From: Hymenoscyphus infarciens
Lineage: Eukaryota; Ascomycota; Leotiomycetes; Helotiales; Helotiaceae
Assembly: GCA_001414345.1 (NCBI GenBank)
Contig: LLCB01000366.1
Coordinates: 1-53,158 of the forward strand
Direction: 5' to 3'
DNA length: 53,158 bases
The notes beneath the pieces are model-generated. The model was not told the origin of the DNA, searched no databases, and saw only the letters and a program-made list of their open reading frames with translations. The translations under genes and the position numbers were made by a program. This document shows positions 1 through 12,462 of the stretch, in pieces. Each line of letters opens with the position of its first letter. Positions within the stretch are counted from its first letter, which is position 1.

Positions 1-3000
1 AACTACTTAAAAAAGTAATTAATATAAATAAAAAGAATACTTTTAAGTAGTAGAACTACTTAAAAAAGAGAAATATAAATAAAAAGAATACTTTTAAGTA
101 GTAGAACTACTTAAAAGAGGTTAATATTTATAAAAAGAATACTTTTAAGTAGTAGAACTACTTAAAAGAGGTTAATATATATAAAAAGATTACTTTTAAG
201 TAGTAGAACTACTTAAAAAAGAGAAATATATATAAAAAGATTACTTTTAAGTAGTAGAACTACTTAAAAGTAATTAATATATATAGAAAGATTACTTTTA
301 AGTAGTAGAACTACTTAAAAGATATTAATATATTTAAAAAGATTACTTTCAAGTAGTAGAACTACTTAAAAGAGATTAATATATATAAAAGGTTTACTTT
401 TAAGTAGTAGAACTACTTAAAAGAGATTAATATATATAAAAGGTTTACTTTTAAGTAGTAGAACTACTTAAAAAAGAGAAATATATATAAAAAGAATACT
501 TTTAAGTAGTAGAACTACTTAAAAGAGAGAAATATATATAAAAAGAATACTTTTAAGTAGTAGAACTACTTAAAAGAGGTTAATATATATAAAAAGATTA
601 CTTTTAAGTAGTAGAACTACTTAAAAGAGAGAAATATATATAAAAATGTTACTTTTAAGTAGTAGAACTACTTAAAAGAGAGAAATATATATAAAAAGAT
701 TAATTTTAGGTAGTAGAACTACTTAAAAGAAATTAATATATATAGAAAGGTTACTTTTAAGTAGTAGAACTACTTAAAAGAGAGAAATATATATAAAGAG
801 AATACTTTTAAGTAGTAGAACTACTTAAAAGAGGTTAATATATATAAAAAGATTACTTTTAAGTAGTAGAACTACTTAAAAGAGAGAAATATATATAAAA
901 ATGTTACTTTTAAGTAGTAGAACTACTTAAAAGAGAGAAATATATATAAAAAGATTAATTTTAGGTAGTAGAACTACTTAAAAGAAATTAATATATATAG
1001 AAAGGTTACTTTTAAGTAGTAGAACTACTTAAAAGAGAGAAATATATATAAAGAGAATACTTTTAAGTAGTAGAACTACTTAAAAGAGGTTAATATATAT
1101 AAAAAGATTACTTTTAAGTAGTAGAACTACTTAAAAGAGAGAAATATATATAAAAATGTTACTTTTAAGTAGTAGAACTACTTAAAAGAGAGAAATATAT
1201 ATAAAAAGATTAATTTTAGGTAGTAGAACTACTTAAAAGAAATTAATATATATAGAAAGGTTACTTTTAAGTAGTAGAACTACTTAAAAGAGAGAAATAT
1301 ATATAAAGAGAATACTTTTAAGTAGTAGAACTACTTAAAAGAGGTTAATATATATAAAAAGATTACTTTTAAGTAGTAGAACTACTTAAAAGAGAGAAAT
1401 ATATATAAAAATGTTACTTTTAAGTAGTAGAACTACTTAAAAGAGAGAAATATATATAAAAAGAATACTTTTAAATAGTAGAACTACTTAAAAGAAGTTA
1501 ATATATATAAAAGGTTTACTTTTAAGTAGTAGAACTACTTAAAAGAGATTAATATTTATAAAAAGATTACTTTTAAGTAGTAGAACTACTTAAAAGAGAA
1601 ATATATATAAAAAGATTACTTTTAAGTAGTAGAACTACTTAAAAGGGATTAATATATATAAAAAGATTACTTTTAAGTAGTAGAACTACTTAAAAGAGGT
1701 TAATATATATAAAAAGATTACTTTTAAGTAGTAGAACTACTTAAAAGAGATTAATATATATAAAAAGATTACTTTTAAGTAGTAGAACTACTTAAAAGAG
1801 ATTAATATATATAAAAAGATTAATTTTAAGTAGTAGAACTACTTAAAAGATATTAATATATATAGAAAGATTACTTTTAAGTAGTAGAACTACTTAAAAG
1901 AGAGAAATATATATAAAAAGAATACTTTTAAGTAGTAGAACTACTTAAAAGAGGTTAATATATATAAAAAAATTACTTTTAAGTAGTAGAACTACTTAAA
2001 AGAGGTTAATTATAAAGAAAAAGATTACTTTTAAGTAGTAGAACTACTTAAAAGAGATTAATATATATAAAAATATTACTTTTAAGTAGTAGAACTACTT
2101 AAAAGTTAATTATATTAAAGAAAGAATTACTTTTAAGTAGTAGAACTACTTAAAAGTAATTAATATATATAGAAAGATTACTTTTAAGTAGTAGAACTAC
2201 TTAAAAGAGATTATTATATAAAGAAAGATTACTTTTAAGTAGTAGAACTACTTAAAAGAGATTAATATATATAAAAATATTACTTTTAAGTAGTAGAACT
2301 ACTTAAAAGAGAGAAATATATATAGAAAGAATACTTTTAAGTAGTAGAACTACTTAAAAGTAATTAATATATATAGAAAGATTACTTTTAAGTAGTAGAA
2401 CTACTAAAAAGTAATTAATATAAATAGAAAGATTACTTTTAAGTAGTAGAACTACTTAAAAAAGAGAAATATATATAAAAAGAATTCTTTTAAGTAGTAG
2501 AACTACTTAAAAAAGAGAAATATTTATAAAAAGAATACTTTTAAGTAGTAGAACTACTTAAAAGAGGTTAATATATATAAAAAGATTACTTTTAAGTAGT
2601 AGAACTACTTAAAAGAGATTAATATATATAAGAAGATTACTTTTAAGTAGTATAACTACTTAAAAAAGAGTAATATATATAAGAAGATTACTTTTAAGTA
2701 GTAGAACTACTTAAAAAAGAGAAATATATATAAAAAGATTACTTTTAAGTAGTAGAACTACTTAAAAGAGATTAATATAAATAGAAAGATTACTTTTAAG
2801 TAGTAGAACTACTAAAAAGTTAATTATAAAGAAAAAGATTACTTTTAAGTAGTAGAACTACTTAAAAGAGGTTAATTATAAAGAAAAAGATTACTTTTAA
2901 GTAGTAGAACTACTTAAAAAAGGTTAATTATATTAAAGAAAGAATTACTTTTAAGTAGTAGAACTACTTAAAAGAGATTAATATATAGAAAAAGATTACT

Positions 3001-3162
3001 TTTAAGTAGTAGAACTACTTAAAAGAGATTAATATATATAAAAGGTTTACTTTTAAGTAGTAGAACTACTTAAAAGAGATTAATATATATAAAAAGATTA
3101 CTTTTAAGTAGTAGAACTACTTAAAAGTTAATTATATTAAAGAAAGAATTACTTTTAAGTAG
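1..3162. repeat. 51-bp palindromic satellite array, forward orientation
   Basis: About 60 head-to-tail copies of a unit of about 51 bp. Each unit carries a near-invariant palindrome: arm CTTTTAAGTAGT, 3-nt loop AGA, then the arm's exact reverse complement. The other ~24 bp are A/T-rich and vary between copies (AGAGATTAATATATATAAAA-like). CpA and TpG are almost absent, as expected after RIP. The loop AGA fixes the orientation, and all copies up to about 3,160 face the same way. The array runs off the left window edge, so its full length is unknown. No coding potential is seen. Confidence 0.95.
560..1443. repeat. 255-bp higher-order repeat within the satellite
   Basis: Five variant 51-bp units recur in fixed order with an exact 255-bp period. 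The variant TAATTTTAGG lies at 701, 956 and 1211, and AAGAGAATAC at 796, 1051 and 1306. There are about 3.4 copies, nearly identical to one another although neighbouring 51-bp units differ. This indicates recent amplification of a five-unit block, as in alpha-satellite higher-order repeats. Confidence 0.9.
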
Positions 3163-3600
3163 TTCTTCTACTTAAAAGTAAGCTTTTAGAATATATTAAT
3201 TACCTTTTATAAATATTTATAACTTTTAAGTAGTTCTACTACTTAAATTTAATCTTTTACTATATATTTATAACTTTTAAGTAGTTCTACTACTTAAAAG
3301 TAAGCTTTTAGAATATATTAATTACCTTTTATAAATATTTATAACTTTTAAGTAGTTCTACTACTTAAATTTAATCTTTTACTATATATTATTAACTTTT
3401 AAGTAGTTCTACTACTTAAAAGTAAGCTTTTAGAAGATATTAATTACTATTACTATATATTATTAACTTTTAAGTAGTTCTACAACTTAAAATAAACTTC
3501 TTTATAAATATTTATAACTTTTTAGTAGTTCTACTACTTAAAAGTCTCTTTTTCTTTTAATATTATTAACTTTTTAGTAGTTCTATCTCTTAAAACTAAC
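3163..3600. repeat. Inverted and degenerate satellite block
   Basis: From about 3,163 the palindrome loop reads TCT instead of AGA, so the repeat polarity is reversed relative to 1-3162. The linkers also change and are longer (AAGCTTTTAGAATATATTAA-like). About eight copies are visible, becoming less regular towards 3,600. The junction copy (about 3,152-3,176) has an imperfect right arm (TTCTTCTACTTAAAAG), which may mark the switch point. Confidence 0.85.
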
Positions 3601-4760
3601 TAACTATATATTAATATATATAAGAAACTATTTATTTATTAAATAAAGATATTTTAATACTAGTACTACTTAAAATATAAACTTATATATTTCTACTACT
3701 TAAAATAGAGACTTATATAATAATACTACTTAGAATAGAGTCTTAGATACTAGTACTACTTAAAATATATACTTAAATAGTACTATTACTTAAAATTAAC
3801 TAACTATATATAAATATATATTCTAAACTAGTTATTACTTAATTAAATAGATTTTAGTAGTATTAATACTTAAGTAAGAGACTTACGTAGTAGTACTACT
3901 TAAAATATAATAATTAGTTATAATACTATTTAAATAAAATTAATTATATAGAGATATATATACTAAGAAAAGATAAGTAAGTAAGATAGTATTAACTAGT
4001 TATATAATTTAAAATATAGATCTTAGTATTACTACTACTTATATACTAGTAGAAAGATATAGTAGTTAAGTATTATAATCTCTTTAACTCTATTCTACTA
4101 CTTCTATTATAATAATAATCTATTAAAAAATTATAAGAATTAAGATACTTAGAAAGAGATATCTAAGTATTATTCTAGTTCTTAAACTTAGTTTTTTACT
4201 AGTAGATAGGTTTTAGAGAGGAAATAGATAATTAAAATCTAGTATAGTATTAGAGATAAGAGTCTAAAGGTTATAATACTTAATTACTATATCTCTCTCT
4301 ATAGAGAAGAAAAACTGTGCGCTTTTAAGACATAGGCTACTCTATCTAAAGCTACCTCTTTTCCTCTCTCTTTTATATTCTATATTTCTACTTATATTCT
4401 ACTAATTTAGTCTATTTAAAAAGCCTAGAATTAAGCTCTCTATTTCTTATTAAGATAATAGCTTATACTATTAAGAGAATAATCTATTTAAAGAGAACGA
4501 ATATATAAGAGGAGAGTTATAACTAGCTCCTAGAAGTTTTTAATATAATATTAAGCTAGAAGATAGTAAATTATATATATAAGAGGTTTATATATTAGTT
4601 TTATAAGTATAGAGAGTGTAAGAGATAAATAATATATTATTAGATATTAATTTACTATCTAATTTATATATAAAGTAATAAAAAGTTATAAATAAAGATG
4701 CTTTAAAAGCGTATAGTTTTTCTTCTCTATAGAGCCTCTGTAAGCTCGCTCGAGGTGTCT
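3601..4760. other. AT-rich, RIP-degraded DNA
   Basis: No open coding region. Scattered ACTACTTAAAA-like half-sites suggest decayed satellite up to about 4,060, followed by AT-rich sequence with almost no CA/TG dinucleotides. A few GC-containing words (around 4,315-4,340) hint at an old transposon. The composition changes abruptly at about 4,740-4,780. Confidence 0.7.
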
Positions 4761-4990
4761 CTATATATGTAGGGCTAAGTAGTCTATACAGCCCCCGGCT
4801 CTGCGGCGAGTCCTTCGTAGGGGTTTCGGCCTTGTTATGCCTTGTCTGCGACTTACGACGTGGCCTAAGAAAGCCTGGCAGGGGGTGTAGGACACATGCC
4901 AGAGGTGCACATTGCCCCTCAACTTGAGATTTCTCGGTGCCGCTTTTACGGGCTGGTTCACCAACGGAGCACAAGAGTGTAAGTATCTTT
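4761..4990. other. GC-balanced island at the edge of the AT-rich block
   Basis: About 200 bp of normal base composition directly adjoining RIP-degraded DNA. Both strands have short open frames (minus-strand start at 4974, MCSVGEPARKSG...; another at 4964), but they run out of this island into AT-rich sequence and neither resembles a domain I recognise. It may be the unmutated end of a dispersed repeat. I do not call a gene here. Confidence 0.35.
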
Positions 4991-5524
4991 AAACTTTTTT
5001 TTTGAATATGTGAGCCGTTTCAAATAATAACAAAGTTTGAATGCCGATTGTTCGAAACCACTTTATATTTTACGAGTGAGATTAGGAGAATTAGTACCAG
5101 TAGTCAAGTACACCCCCCTTATAAATTCTCCTCAACAGGTGCAGTTGCTACCACCACTGTTACAAGCGAGCGAAGACTGGGAATGTGGAGGCTGAAACAA
5201 AATATGTTACAAGGAAATAAATTTGATTTCTCGATATGACGGCCCATCCTGGGTCCCGTCTCGACCGCGAGGTGATCGAGGTCGTTCCTTCTTTGCCTTG
5301 AACTCAACTCGAATTGAGGTGGGCGCCGCGCAGGCAAGAGTCGAGGTTGAGGCCAGTCGCTTCTTCCCCCGTGAACTTCGACTTCATGATGAGCGCCAGG
5401 CAAGAAAAGCATGACTGAAAGCTTGAACTTGGGCAGATACGGGGTAACAACTCAGCTCAGGCCATCTAAGACACTATTCTCCCCTCTACCGTAACATGCT
5501 CCCTACAAAATCACCTCTCACTCC
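4991..5524. other. Intergenic region
   Basis: About 530 bp of normal composition downstream of the SGNH hydrolase gene. Short open frames exist on both strands (for example 5119-5412), but none shows a recognisable domain, signal peptide or splice-linked continuation. I see no RNA gene or repeat. Confidence 0.5.
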
Positions 5525-6825
5525 TCATCCAAGCCACCCGGGCTTCCCCTCCAAAATCTCTACAATCCTATTCCCAACCAAGGTCCCAATCATCTCATAC
5601 CCCGCCTCGGTAAAATGTAAACCATCATCCCAGATATTGTTACGGTCCTCTTCTTTCATGGTATGATAAGGGATGGCTTCACATAGGTCGAAGATTTCCC
5701 TGCGCCAAAAGGTCAGTCATCTTCTCTCTCCCAACAAGCCAACAAAAGAGGCCAGCAGAGAGAAGGTAAAGGAGGAGTAAAAGTCTGAAAGAAAATAAAA
5801 AAGCATACATATCCCCCCTCTCCCTAGCCCACTCCTTCAATCCACTATTTATCGCTCCCCTCCTCTCATCTAACCAGCCCACTCTAACTCTACATTCCGG
5901 AACCGTCATCAGTAAGACTTTCGCCCCAGTTGCGAGAGGAATATCGAGTATAGTTTGGATGTCTTTGAGGATATCGAGTGCTGAGCGGCCACGACCTAGG
6001 TCGTTGGTTCCTCCAAGGAAGATAACCAAATCATATGGCTTTGAAGATGTGGCGAATGTCGGAGAGGTGGGAGTGGATGGTCTATCGTCCTCCTCAATGC
6101 TTGGTTCGTCGAATTCGGAGTCTGGAGAGGTGTTAGAGATGAGCGATCGGAGGAGTAGACGAGAGAGAAATCGGTTGAAAAAGACGAGTCAAAAGGTATA
6201 ATAGACCAAGACACCATCTTAAGGTATGTCCTTCCATGCTTCAGAAAACGGACCCAAATCCCCCTTCAACGTAAGGGGGATCAGGGGAGTTTCTTCCTTA
6301 ATTTGACCTCAACCTCGCCGTCATTTGGGTCGTTCCTTGCCTACCTTAGGTAACTCGAGTCCTTATAGGTAGGTTGACCACCCCAACAGACGGGAGCCAA
6401 GGTCAAAATTAGGTCACTCCTTCCCTCTGAGCAAACTTCAACATCATTTGGAGAGCGAGAAAGGAAGGCACGACCCCCTCAAGCCCGAATCACGTGGACC
6501 TTCCCCCCTCCCTTCCCCCAACAAACCCGACACCCCAAGCAACACACCACAAAACACCACAAAACACAACAAAACAAGAAAGCCTCCCAAAAAACTCACA
6601 AACACTCCTCATCCTCTCCCCCATATTCCCAACCATCTCCCCACTAACACCCCTAGTAACAACCTCAATCTCCCACCTCTCCAGCCCCCTCCTCCCATCC
6701 AATTCCCAGCTCAAAACCGTCTTCAAAGTCGCACTATAAGGCTTGAAGACCAATCCATAATTCGTGTATCCTTCCGTCAGGGAATCACCGAAACAGAGGA
6801 TTCTAAGACTTTTCTCTTCTATCAT
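5525..6825 (-). CDS. SGNH/GDSL-family esterase (lipase-like hydrolase)
   Basis: A small serine hydrolase of the SGNH superfamily, probably intracellular because no signal peptide is seen. Exons 6600-6825, 5809-6121 and 5525-5699 join in frame to 237 codons plus TGA. Block I is ILCFGDSLTEG, with nucleophile Ser15. Block II is the glycine in RGVSGEMVGN. Block III is the Asn in LGGTNDLG. Block V is DGLHFTEAG, with Asp205 and His208. The last intron (5700-5808) is well supported: GTATGC donor, GCAG acceptor, phase kept. The first intron (6122-6599, GTGAGT donor) is 478 bp, unusually long here; its acceptor is the least certain point. Substrate cannot be inferred: the family includes short-chain and acyl esterases. 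Confidence 0.8.
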
Positions 6826-7396
6826 CGTTGATAGATGGGATCAGATTCAAAAAGTTAAGGAGTGTGTGAGATTTGAGAGGGTATGTGGTGTTGTATTCAG
6901 GAAGGTGTTGAGAGGACGAGGGGGGTTGCAGCCTGCCCGTGGATATGGTGGTGGTACCGTACCTTGCCCGTTGGCCAATCAGAAGAAATCACCCTAATGG
7001 ACCTCGATCGAATTGTTCCAAGTCTTTTAAGATAATTAACTTGAGTTACGCTAGAAAATTGGAACAACGAGGGCTAGGTAGGCAGGTACGAACCCTAAAT
7101 TATTTACCTACTGCCACTTTTAATATCCACTGCGAGCTTGGAAGGCCGATCAACAAAAGAAAAATTGTACGAGTCAAAGGTTTATACAGAAGCGTGCATT
7201 CACGCAACATCCATCCAGGGTAAAACTGGATCCCTATATATGCAACGCCACTTATGCCCCTCTAATCATTCCATTCCCTCCCCAGTCTTTTTCATCCTTC
7301 TCGTCTCCATGTCTCTAACCATCACCCACCATGCTACGAGTCCTAGGGCTCTCCAACCCCTGTCCAACAAAAGCAAAAGCAGTTACCAGAGAGCAA
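6826..7396. other. Intergenic region between two minus-strand genes
   Basis: Holds the putative promoter of the SGNH hydrolase and the 3' flank of VTC4. Several short plus-strand frames overlap, but none has a domain or plausible splicing. Nothing else is recognised. Confidence 0.5.
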
Positions 7397-9941
7397 CTAA
7401 ATATACTCCCTCGCCTTCAACTCAAACCCCATATTCAGCACCACAGCCACAAAGAGACAAACACAAAGCGCAGTAGGTCCAAAGTCGTCATGATATTTAA
7501 TCGCCTTCCTCGTCCGGATAGCCTGACTTCTATACAAATACGTAACGACCGAGTAGAAAAGGGCGAGGATTGCAACAACGGAGAAAGAGCCAGCAGCAAG
7601 GAAGGACAATTTCGAAGTTTTAGCACCGAAATTGAGGAGGGTTGTTGCGATAGTGCTAATATAGATAGAGAACTCGAGCTGTGAAATTGTTAGTTCATGT
7701 AGGGAAAATGGGGGATGGGAGGGACATACCCAAGATAAAAAGGTCCTCTCGGCAGCAAAATACACCTTAGGTTCCACCCGAACAGGAACATGGATCTTCT
7801 TCCCCTTTGGAGCTTTGAACCTCTTACTCTCAATCTGACCCGCTCCTAATGGAGCCAATTGACCATTCCTAGGGATTGGTGTCGGGTTCCGAGTCGGTAT
7901 AACGGTTTGCACAGCAGTCACTACATGGTGACCTGCCAACTTGGCGTGTTTCTTGAGAACCTTGGAATAATATGGCCATCCACCAATTTGACGTGCTTCT
8001 TCGATTGCGTCCGCTTCATCGTCTTCCAGATCGGAGTCGTAGAGAGGATATGCTTCATCTAGTGGTAGAGAACCCAGTTGTTCCTCGATATCGAGAGCAT
8101 TTCCTGTAGCTCGCCCCGCCAAATCTCGGTCTCCTAGATTATCACGAGTCTGTCGTAGTCGATTGACATTCTCGTCCGAACTACCACCGCCAGCTCTATT
8201 CGTTTGCAACAGCTCCCCGTCTTCGTCATCCGAGTCATCATCGTCATCATCATCGCTGGTAGAACTCTGGTTCGAGTATCCAGAGCGTTGAATACCAAAG
8301 TTTTGAGTAGCAGGTTTTCGAATATCGACATCCATTTGAGGCATCCAGAAAGGTAGCAAGTCAATGCGAGTAGGGAAAAGAGTTGCTGTTCCGTGGATGA
8401 ACTTGGAAAACTTTGGCACGGCCTCCACAAGATGACTTGCGATGAGTTCGCGAACCCAAGAAGGTGGCTCTTGACCTGCTTGCGTTTGAAGCTTCACTTC
8501 GAGAATTGCATAAGGAAATCGCTCGACATCCTCGGCTGGTAATTGATTAAATGGAAAGTCGATACCAATATCCATTCTTCTCCAATTATTACCAGATCTT
8601 TCCCGGCCATCAAGGTTGTCTTCACGAACCATGGTAAGCTCCGAGTCAAGAGAAATCCGAACTCGAGCATCTGCTGGAAGTTGAAAGGCAGTTCGGTTGT
8701 AGAATGATCGACACAAAGGCTTGTATCCTTTCTTGATAACCGAGTATTGGACTTCCTTGGCCAGTCTCTCGTCCTCGTCGATGACCTTGGCGGGTTTCTT
8801 GTTGTCTTTTCGTGCTTTGTCGAAAATCGCCTCTGGAAGTAAATCTCCCTTCATGTATGCGTTGACGTTTTTCTCCTTCATGGCGAATCTTGCCTTGACG
8901 GATTTCTCACCGGTCCAGTCTTCACGATGCGTTTTTCTTTCCACGAAGATTGTCTCAGTATCCATTCCACCATACCATCGTAGACGAATGGCTTCAGCAC
9001 CTTCTGTCTTCTTCAATCGCCCCTCGTATAGATCGAATTTTTCTGGGTTATCGTAGTAGATGGAGGTAATCGCGGAATCTTTGGCATCAAATTCTTTGCT
9101 GCTATTGAAGACGAGGACGGGCAGATGCTGGAACAGGTTAGCAAAAAAATGATTTTGATACTCTGCGGAGGTGATTACCTTCATGATGATAAGTTTCACT
9201 TCCGTGACATTATCAGGATGGATCCAGTATTTGGTGGTCTGCCGAATGAAGCTTCCTTGACTCCCACCAGCAGAACTATCACCCTTTACCGGGTTTCCTC
9301 TTGTTCTTACAATATCCCATAATTTCGACAGCTTCACAATATCCGCATCGTAATTATCCTTGAAGAATGGCTTGGCCTTTAATCGGGTTGCGAAAACAGG
9401 TTTGAGAATCCATCGAGTTTGTTTCTGCACATGTTAGTACGACCAGCTGGGAAAGGTGGACTCTACTCACATCGTGCTTCTTGATAATCTTCTGGAATCC
9501 GGTGTAGTTCAATTGGACAAACTTCGCCAAATCATTCACATCTGCCGTAATCTCATTCAAGTCCTCCTCGAGCATCATGAACTCCTCTTCGGTGGGCGCA
9601 TCCTCGTCATGACCGGCACCACTATCTCGTCCCACCGGACCACGATTATCCAGCCTTGCGACAATATCATTGACCTCCCGCTCCGTGCTCTGTATCCGGC
9701 GAGAGATCTCAATGACCTTGAGCTTTTGTTTCGAGTAAACCTTGTCCAACTCCAACTCGATTCGAGAGATGAATGCGCTCTCGTCCTCCTCGGTCCATTC
9801 TCTCCTCTTCGGTTTGGCGTCTTGTTTCGTAGGCTTCGTGACGAAATCCGTCTTCAACGACTCCTTCAGCTCATCGTAGGCGATGTAGTACCAGTGGTAC
9901 TCCTTGATGGCGCTGGAGCGCAGCTGCTCGCCGAATTTCAT
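7397..9941 (-). CDS. VTC4: Vacuolar transporter chaperone 4 (SPX-domain polyphosphate polymerase)
   Basis: Catalytic subunit of the VTC complex, which makes polyphosphate from ATP and passes it into the vacuole (known for yeast Vtc4). Exons 9471-9941, 9179-9424, 7730-9127 and 7397-7678 give 798 aa. I start at MKFGEQLRSS, the canonical SPX start; an upstream in-frame ATG would add a non-conserved leader. SPX occupies residues 1-157 and ends in the basic helix KIIKKHD. The tunnel domain has RLRWYG (Arg287, Arg289) and ERKTHRE (Lys304), spaced like yeast R264/R266/K281. An acidic Asp-rich linker follows, then a C-terminal DUF202 domain with three membrane segments. Catalytic residues are intact, favouring VTC4 over VTC2/3. 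Introns 9128-9178 and 7679-7729 are both 51 bp without stops. Confidence 0.93.
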
Positions 9942-10524
9942 TACGATCTGGCCTGGTTCGATTTTTGGTCGGTCAAATGGGAATCGGCGGGTGGAGTACC
10001 AGGAGGAGGATTTGTTTCTGAGGTCTATGATATTAATTAGTCTTGGGCGATATTCAGACTCTGCCATGAGACATGATTGTTGGTGAGCCAATGGTGAGCC
10101 AATTGGGGAGGGGGGAGGGGGAGGGGGTAGACACGAAGTTCTCGTTGCAGGATGTGAGAGAAAGAATTGAAATGAAATTACCTAATAGAAATCGGAAATG
10201 GGAAGGAAAGACCAGTGTGCAGGTGCAGATGCAGGTGCAGGTACAACAACCCAAGTGCGTTGCACACGGAGGAGTGAAACTGATATTGGAGTGAGGAAGT
10301 CCCGTCGGGGTTGCTTTGTTGCTGTCTGTCTGTCTGCGTTTGCACTTGCCATTTAACAGCTGAGAAGCTTCAAGAAGAATTGGCCAATCAAATTGGCACA
10401 TGTCAGAAGCTTGTTTTTGTTTATCCCTATCGTCATGTTCTGATTATCACGCAGCAGGCGTATTTTGCGTCCTGGCCCTCCCAACCACCTGATTGAACAT
10501 TACCCCTCGCCTCATCAACTTCTT

Positions 10525-10560
10525 AACACCATCAACACCATCAACACCATCAACACCATC
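10525..10560. repeat. Minisatellite, four exact copies of AACACCATC
   Basis: Four perfect 9-bp copies in a row, about 580 bp upstream of the VTC4 start. The sequence is pyrimidine-poor and lies in a non-coding stretch, so length variation between isolates would be expected. Confidence 0.9.
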
Positions 10561-11833
10561 AAACGTTATCAACAAACTTTTTATACTATTTACAGAATAC
10601 TGCTACTACTTGTACCTAATTTGTCCATGGGGATGGTAGCAACAGCAATGCTGAGTATTTATTTTTACCATCACTTGCTTGCAGCCAGTTTGTCCTTGAG
10701 CACATAAGGAAATCTCTCAGAGATTCATCATATCTTTTCAATGTTAGGGAATATTCCTGGATTCACTGAAGCCCTGACTTGATGGTATAGCTAGCTCGTC
10801 AAGTGACCCGGGGTGGGAAATCTTTAGGCGAGATTATAAGGTGCCTCGAAAGATGTCGAAGCCGTAATGGCAAATCTCAGGGTTTTAGTCACAGCTGATC
10901 GGTCCCTGGGATTTCGCCATTGGCCGAAGGACATGTGTCCTACTGTGAACATGTCAAATGTATTGAGGAATATGCGTCGTTTGGCTTTGGGTCTGTCATT
11001 CTTTTCTGTATCCGCGATCTCGCTGTTTCGTTTTGTGTCTGCTTTCATTCGTCTCCTTTAGATTCAACTCTGGCAATAAAATCGGGGCTCACTCCACTGC
11101 TTTGGTTGTTGAGTTATACCAAAGTTATAGATAGGCTTCTGGGGTAGAGAATGCCGATTAAATGGCATACTCTTTGGCAAGTTTTGCGTACTTGAGATCC
11201 CATCCGTTTCATTCTCTAGCTTGTGCTCCAAAGACCCTATTTATACTGTGCCTCTCAAAGCGGAGAGCTGCAAAAATCCAAAGTATTGATGTTAGCGAGG
11301 AGCGCAGCAAGACGCGTGTGGTGCGTTTCAAGAAAGAACATACATACCCCACCTTTGGCAAACGCCCCACATTTTTCTCACTATCTCCTATTTTTTTCTC
11401 AATTCAGGTTCCGAGCGAACGGTAACTCACCCCGCTTCTACACTATCCACCCCTTACCAAATACACAAAGGAGGCATGCTCTCTCACCAAGATCACTTCT
11501 TTCGAATGAAGAGTGAGATTCTTATATCGGTTTCTGAGCCGGTAGAGAAAAAAATAAGTCGCCATACTCTCACGAATGACAACATGTTCACTCGTCGACA
11601 TTTTCCGATTAATTTTTATTGCTTTCTTCGGGGCGTTGACGCTCCTCGGACGCAGCGTAAGTTTGGATCCAATAGTGGATGTAACATGTAAGGGTGTATT
11701 TTCCAGACTGGATATCATAGCTTATAGGGATACAAAATACAGTGAGGAATATGCTAGAAGTCCTCTGAACCTTGGGACTTAGTAGATCGGCGGGCCCCTT
11801 TTTAATAAAACAGCGGCCCCGCCCACCGAGATG

Positions 11834-11915
11834 CAGCTTACTTTTAAATATCCAGCTTACCTTCAAATCTCCAGCTTACTTTTATCTTCAGCTTACTTTC
11901 GAACCTCCAGCTTAC
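11834..11915. repeat. Short tandem repeat with core CAGCTTAC, five copies
   Basis: CAGCTTAC starts at 11834, 11853, 11872, 11889 and 11908, a period of 19, 19, 17 and 19 bp. The core is followed by TTTNAA-like linkers. Further single copies (12119, AGCTTACTC at about 12367) lie downstream. The function is unknown; it could be a cluster of binding sites or a minisatellite. Confidence 0.8.
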
Positions 11916-12462
11916 TTTCAACTTCTCAAACTTGTAGTCGATATCTTACTCGCTACTTTTTTGGCTTCTAAGTTTTACTCAAGTTACGTGTATATACATG
12001 GCTTACTAGCAAATACTTTTAGCCCCCAAAGGTAAAATGAGTTGTTTGTAGCTTGACGGCATACTTGCCAGTTGAATCAGCCCCCAAGTCGAGATTAAAA
12101 GCTTTTCCACAGAATCGACAGCTTACTCGCGTTCTAATTGCACAAACCAAATCTTAACTTCCTAAGCAATTCATAGAGAACCTACAAATAGCTCAAACCT
12201 TTTGCAAGATATTTCTACAAGATATTTTTGCGAGTATTGTTAGGTCACCTACGAATAGCAGCCAAAACTAGCCGCCAGTATCCCCAGGTAACCCAAGATT
12301 AGCTCAACGTTTTCACAGGGTGTTTCTACAAGACAGACCCCAAGATCAAGTTACCTGGAAACCCATAGCTTACTCATCACCCATCACCCCAAAATATCCT
12401 AAGAAAAGAAAGTTTTGATTTCATTTTGTATGTACAACATATCCAACATCTACAATATCCCT

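Larger units (their letters stand above)
9942..12462. other. 2.5-kb intergenic region
   Basis: The left part is the VTC4 upstream region, with short in-frame ATGs before the chosen start. No convincing gene is present: open frames around 10,824-11,147, 11,162-11,516 and 11,576-12,035 overlap one another on both strands without domains. Two short tandem repeats lie here and are listed separately. The 11,780-12,400 stretch is repetitive in feel (recurrent AGCTTACT words) and may be 3' UTR or a decayed element. Confidence 0.5.

Noticed and set aside
1..3162. CRISPR-like array of regular repeats
   Set aside because: The spacer is degenerate rather than unique, the unit is tandem with a palindrome, and the host is a eukaryote. 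It is a satellite.
1..4760. Telomere or subtelomere end
   Set aside because: No TTAGGG arrays in either orientation are seen at either window edge; a subtelomeric position remains only possible.
9456..10040. 194-codon plus-strand open frame
   Set aside because: It lies antisense to VTC4 exon 1 and its composition mirrors that gene; no domain.
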